Assembly (NCBI GenBank): GCA_026398715.1
Contig: JAPLSI010000180.1
Location: 1-11,244, forward strand
DNA length: 11,244 nt
Direction of reading: 5' to 3'
From: Gammaproteobacteria bacterium
GTDB taxonomy: Bacteria > Pseudomonadota > Gammaproteobacteria > Xanthomonadales > Xanthomonadaceae
Under the pieces are notes generated by a model. That model ran no database searches. It saw only the letters and a list, made by a program, of their open reading frames with translations, and was not told where the DNA came from. Positions 7,150-11,244 of the stretch are shown here, in pieces (position 1 is the stretch's first letter; the number at the start of each line of letters is the position of its first letter). Position numbers and translations under genes: made by a program.

Positions 7150-7941
7150 TCAGACGCCTTCGATGCCGGTCATGCCGAGCACGTTGTAGCCGGCATCGAC
7201 GTAGGTGATTTCGCCGGTGACGCCGCTGGCCAGGTCGGAGCTGAGGAAGGCCGCGACATTGCCCACGTCCTCGATGGTGACGCTGCGGCGCAACGGTGCG
7301 TATTGCTCGACATGGGTCAGCATCTTGCGGAAGTTCGCGATGCCGGCGGCCGCCAGCGTCTTGATGGGGCCGGCCGAAATGGCATTGACGCGGGTGCCTT
7401 CCGGACCGAGGTTCAGGGCCAGGTAGCGCACGTTGGCCTCCAGGCTTGCCTTGGCCAGTCCCATCACGTTGTAGTTGGCCAGCGCCCGTTCCGCACCCAG
7501 GTAGCTCAGTGTCAGGATGCTGCCGCCGCGTCCTTTCATCATCGGCCGCGCCGCCTTCGCCAATGCGGCCAGGCTATAGCTGGAAATGTCGTGCGCGATG
7601 CGGAAGCTCTCGCGGGTCAGGCCTTCGAGGAACTCGCCGTCCAGCGCCTCGCGCGGCGCGACGCCGACCGAGTGCACCAGGATGTCCAGGCCGTCCCAGC
7701 TCTTGGCCAGTTCGGAGAACACGTTGTCGATTTGCGCGTCTTCACCGACATCGCAGGGCAGCACGATTTTCGCGCCGTACTCGGCGGCGGCATCTTCCAC
7801 CCGCGATTTCAGTTTTTCATTCTGGTAGGTGAAGGCAAGCTCGGCGCCTTCACGGGCCATCGCCTCGGCGATGCCGGTGGCGATCGATCGCTGGCTTGCG
7901 ATGCCGACGATCAGTGCGCGCTTGCCGGTAAGGAATCCCAT
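7150..7941 (-). CDS. fabI: Enoyl-[acyl-carrier-protein] reductase [NADH] FabI
   Basis: FabI performs the last reduction of each round of fatty-acid elongation: trans-2-enoyl-ACP to acyl-ACP with NADH. It is a cytoplasmic tetramer and the triclosan target in many bacteria. The protein has 263 residues (E. coli 262) and is co-linear with the E. coli enzyme. It starts MGFLTGKR with nucleotide-binding [11 protein letters not shown] at 13-23, and carries the active site Tyr147...Tyr157...Lys164 within [21 protein letters not shown]. Gly93 and Met160, which line the triclosan site, are conserved, while E. coli Phe94 is Val here. The ATG at 7941 is fixed by AGGAG (7949-7953 complement) 7 bases upstream; the frame stays open 22 codons further upstream but has no similarity there. 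It ends toward ppiD at a shared terminator. mltD lies 84 bases upstream on the same strand with no clear terminator between. Confidence 0.97.
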   Translation of the reverse strand: MGFLTGKRALIVGIASQRSIATGIAEAMAREGAELAFTYQNEKLKSRVEDAAAEYGAKIVLPCDVGEDAQIDNVFSELAKSWDGLDILVHSVGVAPREALDGEFLEGLTRESFRIAHDISSYSLAALAKAARPMMKGRGGSILTLSYLGAERALANYNVMGLAKASLEANVRYLALNLGPEGTRVNAISAGPIKTLAAAGIANFRKMLTHVEQYAPLRRSVTIEDVGNVAAFLSSDLASGVTGEITYVDAGYNVLGMTGIEGV

Positions 7942-7948
7942 CGTGTTT

Positions 7949-7953
7949 CTCCT
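7949..7953 (-). promoter_or_regulatory. Shine-Dalgarno of fabI, decides the start codon
   Basis: AGGAG on the - strand, 7 bases before the ATG at 7941, selects this codon over an in-frame upstream ATG at 8007 that would add 22 residues absent from FabI proteins. Confidence 0.85.
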
Positions 7954-8025
7954 GATTGTGCGGATCTGCAGGGCGCTAGTTTGAACGCGGGCGAGCCATA
8001 CCGCCAAGCATGGTCGGTTCCGGGC

Positions 8026-9303
8026 TCATGGAGCCAGCTTCAACTTCTGTCCGGGATGGACCGCGGTGCGGACGCCCAGCTTGTTGAAACGGCGCAAGGC
8101 ATCGATGGTCACGCCGTAGCGGCGCGCGATAGACCACAGGGAGTCGCCGCTGCGCACTTCATGCTCGGTCGGCTTGCCGGCCGCGGCAGTGCCTGGGTCA
8201 GCCGGGGACATCGCCCCTTCCGGATCGGAACCGGGTTGCCCCGGGTGCCGGGTTTCGCTGTCGAAGTTCGTCGCTTCGTCCTGGACTGGCGCCTGCCACG
8301 CAATGGTTGGCGTCAGCACCAGGCGCGGCACGCCCGCGACGACGCGACCGTTCTTGAATCCGGGATTCAATCTGCGGATTTGTTTCGGGTCCTGGTTCTG
8401 CTGGCGCGCAAAGTCGTCGAGCGACTGCACGTCCGCTTCGATCAGCAGGGGCAGCACGGGAACGAACTGGGTGGCGCTCGGCAATGACAGCCCGTTGCGC
8501 TCGGGCTCGGAAACCAGGCACGACAGGGCCTGCAACTTCGCGACGTAGTCGTAGGTGATGTTCGACAAGCCGTGCGGCTTGCGCAAGGCGGCGGAGACTT
8601 CGCGGCTGCGCGCGCTCCGGAAGGCATTCTGGATGCGACCTTCGCCGGCGTTGTAGGCCATCACGATCGCTTGCCAGTTGCCGAACATTCCCTGCAAGGT
8701 CTTGAGGTAGGACAGTGCCGCGCGCGTCGATTCCACTGGCGACAGCCGGCCGTCGTAGCCCGGCTGGATGTGCACGCCGTGGTTGCGGGCCGTGCTGGAG
8801 ATCATCTGCCACATTCCAGCCGGGCCACCCGCACCCATGGCCTCAGGCTTGTACCAACTCTCCACCAGTGGGATGAAGACGAACTCCGAAGGCAAGCCCG
8901 AGCGCTCGACTTCCATGCTGACGAAATCGAGCAGCGGCAACACCTGCGCGAGATGTCGGGAAAAGGCGGCGGGATTTCCCGCATAGCGCTTGCGCCAGCG
9001 ATGGCTGTTGCTGCCGGCCGAACATGCGTCCGGGCTGAGCCCCTTGTTGATTCTTTCGAAAACGTCCGCGCCCCGACCCATGGTCGGAACCGGAGCTACC
9101 GGCGCAAGCGCCTCGATGGCGGCGACGGGATCGGCGGGAACTGGCGCGGCGGTCGCGGCTGCGGGTGCAGTCACCGCCTCTGCCGATGTTGCAGGGGGTG
9201 TTGCCGGGGCGGCCGGCAGGTTGGGCCGGACCACCGGCTGGCAACCGGCCAGCCAAAGCGCGCCGGCCAGCGCGGAAAGAATCCGCCCACGCACGAACGC
9301 CAT
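8026..9303 (-). CDS. mltD: Membrane-bound lytic murein transglycosylase D (lipoprotein, LysM)
   Basis: MltD is an outer-membrane lipoprotein that cleaves the MurNAc-GlcNAc bond of peptidoglycan, leaving 1,6-anhydro ends. The protein has 425 residues (E. coli 452). The N-terminus is a lipoprotein signal with lipobox LAGC and lipidated Cys21; Gln22 (not Asp) favours the outer membrane. An Ala/Pro-rich linker (about 29-72) follows. The goose-lysozyme-like SLT domain (about 125-260) has catalytic Glu148 in VESWY, GMWQM at 163-167 and AYNAGEGR at 216-223. A degenerate LysM-like segment lies at about 282-330 and a clear C-terminal LysM repeat at 381-424. The ATG at 9303 shares its A with the gloB stop (TGATG), so translation is probably coupled; an upstream in-frame ATG at 9321 lacks a ribosome-binding site and would lengthen the signal n-region. 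Confidence 0.93.
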   Translation of the reverse strand: MAFVRGRILSALAGALWLAGCQPVVRPNLPAAPATPPATSAEAVTAPAAATAAPVPADPVAAIEALAPVAPVPTMGRGADVFERINKGLSPDACSAGSNSHRWRKRYAGNPAAFSRHLAQVLPLLDFVSMEVERSGLPSEFVFIPLVESWYKPEAMGAGGPAGMWQMISSTARNHGVHIQPGYDGRLSPVESTRAALSYLKTLQGMFGNWQAIVMAYNAGEGRIQNAFRSARSREVSAALRKPHGLSNITYDYVAKLQALSCLVSEPERNGLSLPSATQFVPVLPLLIEADVQSLDDFARQQNQDPKQIRRLNPGFKNGRVVAGVPRLVLTPTIAWQAPVQDEATNFDSETRHPGQPGSDPEGAMSPADPGTAAAGKPTEHEVRSGDSLWSIARRYGVTIDALRRFNKLGVRTAVHPGQKLKLAP

Positions 9304-10064
9304 CAGAATCCGTCTTTCCATGCACGCAGCGCGGCGAACGCGGCGATGCGGTCGCCCTGGGCCACGCCTCGTGCCTCGAGTCCCGCCCACAGCCCGGGCT
9401 GGTCGACGCGAAGGAAAGGATTGCAGGCCCGTTCACTCGACATCGTGCTCGGCACCGTCGGCAAGCTGCGCGAACGCAGGTCGGCGACCTGCGCCAGGCG
9501 ACGATCGCGTTCCGCGTTGTCGGGTTCGGCAGCGACCGAAAAGCGGCCGTTGGACTGCGTGTATTCATGGCCGCAGCAGACCTGGGTGTCGCCCGGCAAG
9601 GCGGCAAGCCGATCGAGCGAGCCGAGGAACTGCGTCGGCGTGCCTTCGAACATTCGACCGCAGCCCAGGCTGAAAAGCGTATCGCCGCAGAACAGGAAGC
9701 CGCCGCCATGGAAGGCAATATGGCTGGTGGTGTGCCCGGGCACTTCCATCACGTCCAGGTCCAGGTCCAGCACATCGATGCGAACGCGATCGCCCTCGCG
9801 AACCGGCTGCATGGGGCAAGCGATCCTGGCGTCGACCGGGCCGTAGCAGGGAATGTCGAATCTCTCGATGAGCGCCGCGGCACCGCCGATGTGGTCGTCG
9901 TGGTGGTGGGTGAGCAGAATCGCAACCGGCTTCAGGCCGGCGTTGGCGGCTTCGATCACGGGCGCAGCGTCGCCCGGATCGACGATGACGGCGCGCCCCG
10001 CCGCGTCGGCAAGCGTCCAGATGTAATTGTCCGAGAAAGCAGGCAGGGGACGCAGGACGAGCAT
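9303..10064 (-). CDS. gloB: Hydroxyacylglutathione hydrolase (glyoxalase II)
   Basis: Glyoxalase II hydrolyses S-D-lactoylglutathione to D-lactate and glutathione, the second step of methylglyoxal detoxification in the cytoplasm. The protein has 253 residues (E. coli 251). The metallo-beta-lactamase fold shows the metal motif THHHDDH with His53, His55, Asp57 and His58, plus His112, Asp129 (CGDT) and His167 (CGHEYT), the complete binuclear site. The CGRMFEG segment and the C-terminal substrate-binding region with the final RAWKDGF agree with GloB rather than generic lactamase-fold hydrolases. The start ATG at 10064 gives the usual N-terminus (LPAFSDNYIW); its Shine-Dalgarno is weak. It overlaps mltD by one base and faces away from the methyltransferase gene, with 43 bases between the two starts. 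The same mltD-gloB order is found in E. coli. Confidence 0.97.
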   Translation of the reverse strand: MLVLRPLPAFSDNYIWTLADAAGRAVIVDPGDAAPVIEAANAGLKPVAILLTHHHDDHIGGAAALIERFDIPCYGPVDARIACPMQPVREGDRVRIDVLDLDLDVMEVPGHTTSHIAFHGGGFLFCGDTLFSLGCGRMFEGTPTQFLGSLDRLAALPGDTQVCCGHEYTQSNGRFSVAAEPDNAERDRRLAQVADLRSRSLPTVPSTMSSERACNPFLRVDQPGLWAGLEARGVAQGDRIAAFAALRAWKDGF

Positions 10065-10107
10065 TCAGGGAGTGACCTTGGTGGCGGATTGCCGCAGAAT
10101 CCCGACC

Positions 10108-10797
10108 ATGCCTCCCCGTCGCCTTCCGAGTCAACCCGACGCCCGGTCTCACCCGTGGCTGCGGCGGCAGGCAGGACGGCAGCTTCTCGCTGGCGTGCAG
10201 CGCATGGCGATTCCGGAATTGACCCGGGTTTTCGGCCAGTACGGTCTTTATCTTCGTCCATCTTCCGAAATCGCCCCGGAACTTTCCGGCAACATGCTTC
10301 GGCACGTGGTCAGCCTTTACCGATCGGGGCAGGGCCTGGCTGGTCAATTGCGCTGTCGGGATTCTGAACTTCCCATCGAAAGCGGCAGTCTTTCCCTGGT
10401 TTACGCCTTGTTCGCGCTCGAAGACTCGACCGACCCGGAAGCCCTGATGCACGAGATCGCCCGGGTGCTGAAGCCCGAAGGCGTGGCCCTGGTCATCAGC
10501 CTGAACCCCTGGAGCCTGGCCCGATTGCGCTGGTGGTCGCCGTCCGGTCGCGGTGTGGCGGCGTCCTATGTGCAACGCCTGGCCGGGGACGCAGGCCTGG
10601 ACCCGGTTCGCTGCCGCCACATCGGTCCCTTCTGGCCGAACGCCAAGGCGGCGTTGACCGCAGAAGCCGGTGAGTCATGGCTCGACGGATTCCGCGTCGC
10701 CAACCTGGTGGTGTTGCGGCGACGCGAAGCAGGACTCACGCCCTTGCGTCGCAACCATGCAGCGGTCAGTCTTCGCCCCGGCATGAGCGCCGGCTGA
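10108..10797 (+). CDS. YafS-type SAM-dependent methyltransferase-like protein
   Basis: The protein has 229 residues and carries the second half of a class I (Methyltransf_11-type) fold: LPIESGSLSLVYALFALE (88-105), then DPEALMHEIARVLKPEGVALVIS (109-131), equivalent to motifs around strands 4 and 5. The glycine-rich SAM motif I is not seen; the region that should hold it reads FGQYGLYLRPSSEIAPEL (42-59). E. coli YafS, which sits in the same place between gloB and rnhA, is similar in this respect, so this is probably the YafS family, of unknown substrate. No membrane segment or signal is visible. The frame is open from a TTG at 10027 inside gloB, but ATG 10108 is the first ATG and avoids overlap; no strong Shine-Dalgarno marks either. 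It ends 18 bases before the rnhA remnant. Confidence 0.75.
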   Translation: MPPRRLPSQPDARSHPWLRRQAGRQLLAGVQRMAIPELTRVFGQYGLYLRPSSEIAPELSGNMLRHVVSLYRSGQGLAGQLRCRDSELPIESGSLSLVYALFALEDSTDPEALMHEIARVLKPEGVALVISLNPWSLARLRWWSPSGRGVAASYVQRLAGDAGLDPVRCRHIGPFWPNAKAALTAEAGESWLDGFRVANLVVLRRREAGLTPLRRNHAAVSLRPGMSAG

Positions 10798-10815
10798 CGC
10801 ACCACCAACAACCGG

Positions 10816-11127
10816 ATGGAACTGATGGCCGCGATCGTGGCGCTGGAAGCCTTGAGCACGCCGTGCGAGGTCACCCTGCATACGGACTCGCAGTACGTAC
10901 AGAAGGGCGTGGGCGAGTGGATGCCGAACTGGATCCGCCGCGGCTGGAAGACGGCGGCCGGCCAGCCGGTCAAGAACCAGGACCTGTGGGAACGGCTCGA
11001 CCGCGCCGCCGGCAAGCACAAGGTGCACTGGCGCTGGGTGCGCGGCCATTCGGGCCACGTGGACAACGAGCGGGTGGACAAGCTGGCGCGCAACGCCGCG
11101 GACCTGATCAAGAAGGACATGCGCTGA
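10816..11127 (+). CDS. rnhA: Ribonuclease HI, N-terminally truncated, probably inactive as shown
   Basis: RNase HI cleaves the RNA strand of RNA-DNA hybrids, removing R-loops and primers. Only 103 residues remain of the usual roughly 150. They cover E. coli position 47 onward: Glu2 (E. coli Glu48), Asp24 in TDSQY (Asp70), the basic [12 protein letters not shown] handle, His78 in GHSG (His124) and Asp88 (Asp134). Asp10, the first metal ligand, and the GNPGPGGWG segment are missing. The conserved RTTNNR preceding the ATG is still encoded at 10798-10815, directly behind the in-frame TGA that ends the methyltransferase. I found no trace of the missing part in the other two + frames of the 120 bases upstream. 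No Shine-Dalgarno precedes the ATG. The stop overlaps the dnaQ start by one base. It is either a real deletion of about 120 bases or an assembly error; the rest is intact and well conserved. Confidence 0.85.
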   Translation: MELMAAIVALEALSTPCEVTLHTDSQYVQKGVGEWMPNWIRRGWKTAAGQPVKNQDLWERLDRAAGKHKVHWRWVRGHSGHVDNERVDKLARNAADLIKKDMR

Positions 11128-11244
11128 TGCGGCAGGTGGTGCTGGATACGGAAACGACGGGGTTGTCGTGGGAACGCGGGAACCGGGTCATCGAGATCGG
11201 CTGCATCGAATTGCTCGAGCGCCGTCCCACCGGCAGGCGCTTCC
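11127..11244 (+). CDS. dnaQ: DNA polymerase III subunit epsilon (proofreading exonuclease), 3' end cut off by the window
   Basis: Epsilon is the 3'-5' proofreading exonuclease of the replicative polymerase III core and binds the alpha and theta subunits. The first 39 codons are visible. They contain the Exo I motif with catalytic Asp7 and Glu9 (VVLDTETTG) and the conserved VIEIGCIEL strand, followed by ERRPTGRRF, which matches the start of E. coli DnaQ (IVLDTETTG...IIEIG). The ATG shares its A with the rnhA stop (TGATG), and AAGGA lies 9 bases upstream inside rnhA, so translation is probably coupled to rnhA. In E. coli rnhA and dnaQ are divergent; here they are co-directional. The rest of the gene lies beyond the window. 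Confidence 0.93.
   Translation, partial: MRQVVLDTETTGLSWERGNRVIEIGCIELLERRPTGRRF

Noticed and set aside
7105..9846. Long + strand open frames (460 and 424 codons) opposite fabI, mltD and gloB
   Set aside because: They are complements of three well-conserved - strand genes, and their translations show no recognisable motif.
10027..10107. Longer methyltransferase start at TTG 10027
   Set aside because: It would overlap the gloB coding start on the opposite strand and add 27 basic residues without similarity; no ribosome-binding site is seen.

Overview
The window is a stretch of core chromosome from a GC-rich gammaproteobacterium. Protein sequences and gene order best fit the Xanthomonadales/Lysobacterales (Lysobacter/Luteimonas-like); this placement is inferred from remembered family sequences, not from a search. 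All twelve genes and two tRNAs can be identified, and no intergenic gap exceeds 200 bases. No phage, transposon, CRISPR array, toxin-antitoxin or defence gene is visible.

Left part (1-7074, all + strand) is the proteostasis block: the 3' two thirds of clpP, then clpX, lon, hupB, a tRNA pair and ppiD. ClpX unfolds substrates for ClpP. Lon is a separate ATP-dependent protease behind its own terminator and a candidate sigma-32 heat-shock promoter. HU-beta is the nucleoid protein. The tRNAs lie directly behind hupB, apparently on the same transcript, which ends at a strong intrinsic terminator. PpiD is the membrane-anchored periplasmic parvulin-type chaperone.

Middle part (7075-10064) holds a convergent pair of terminator hairpins and then three - strand genes, transcribed in the order gloB, mltD, fabI: glyoxalase II, a lipoprotein lytic transglycosylase and NADH-dependent enoyl-ACP reductase. 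gloB and mltD overlap by one base (TGATG).

Right part (10108-11244, + strand) diverges from gloB: a YafS-type methyltransferase-like protein, rnhA, and the first 39 codons of dnaQ. The mltD-gloB-yafS-rnhA-dnaQ neighbourhood is also known from E. coli, where rnhA points the other way.

Two things do not fit an ordinary housekeeping region. First, the tRNA behind hupB has the body and identity bases of a valine tRNA (G3:C70, U4:A69, C36, A73) but a UCC (glycine) anticodon, one base from UAC. Second, rnhA lacks its first 40-46 codons, including the catalytic Asp10, with the methyltransferase stop codon sitting directly before the conserved RTTNNR segment. Either could be real or a sequence/assembly error. 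I found no convincing undescribed system.
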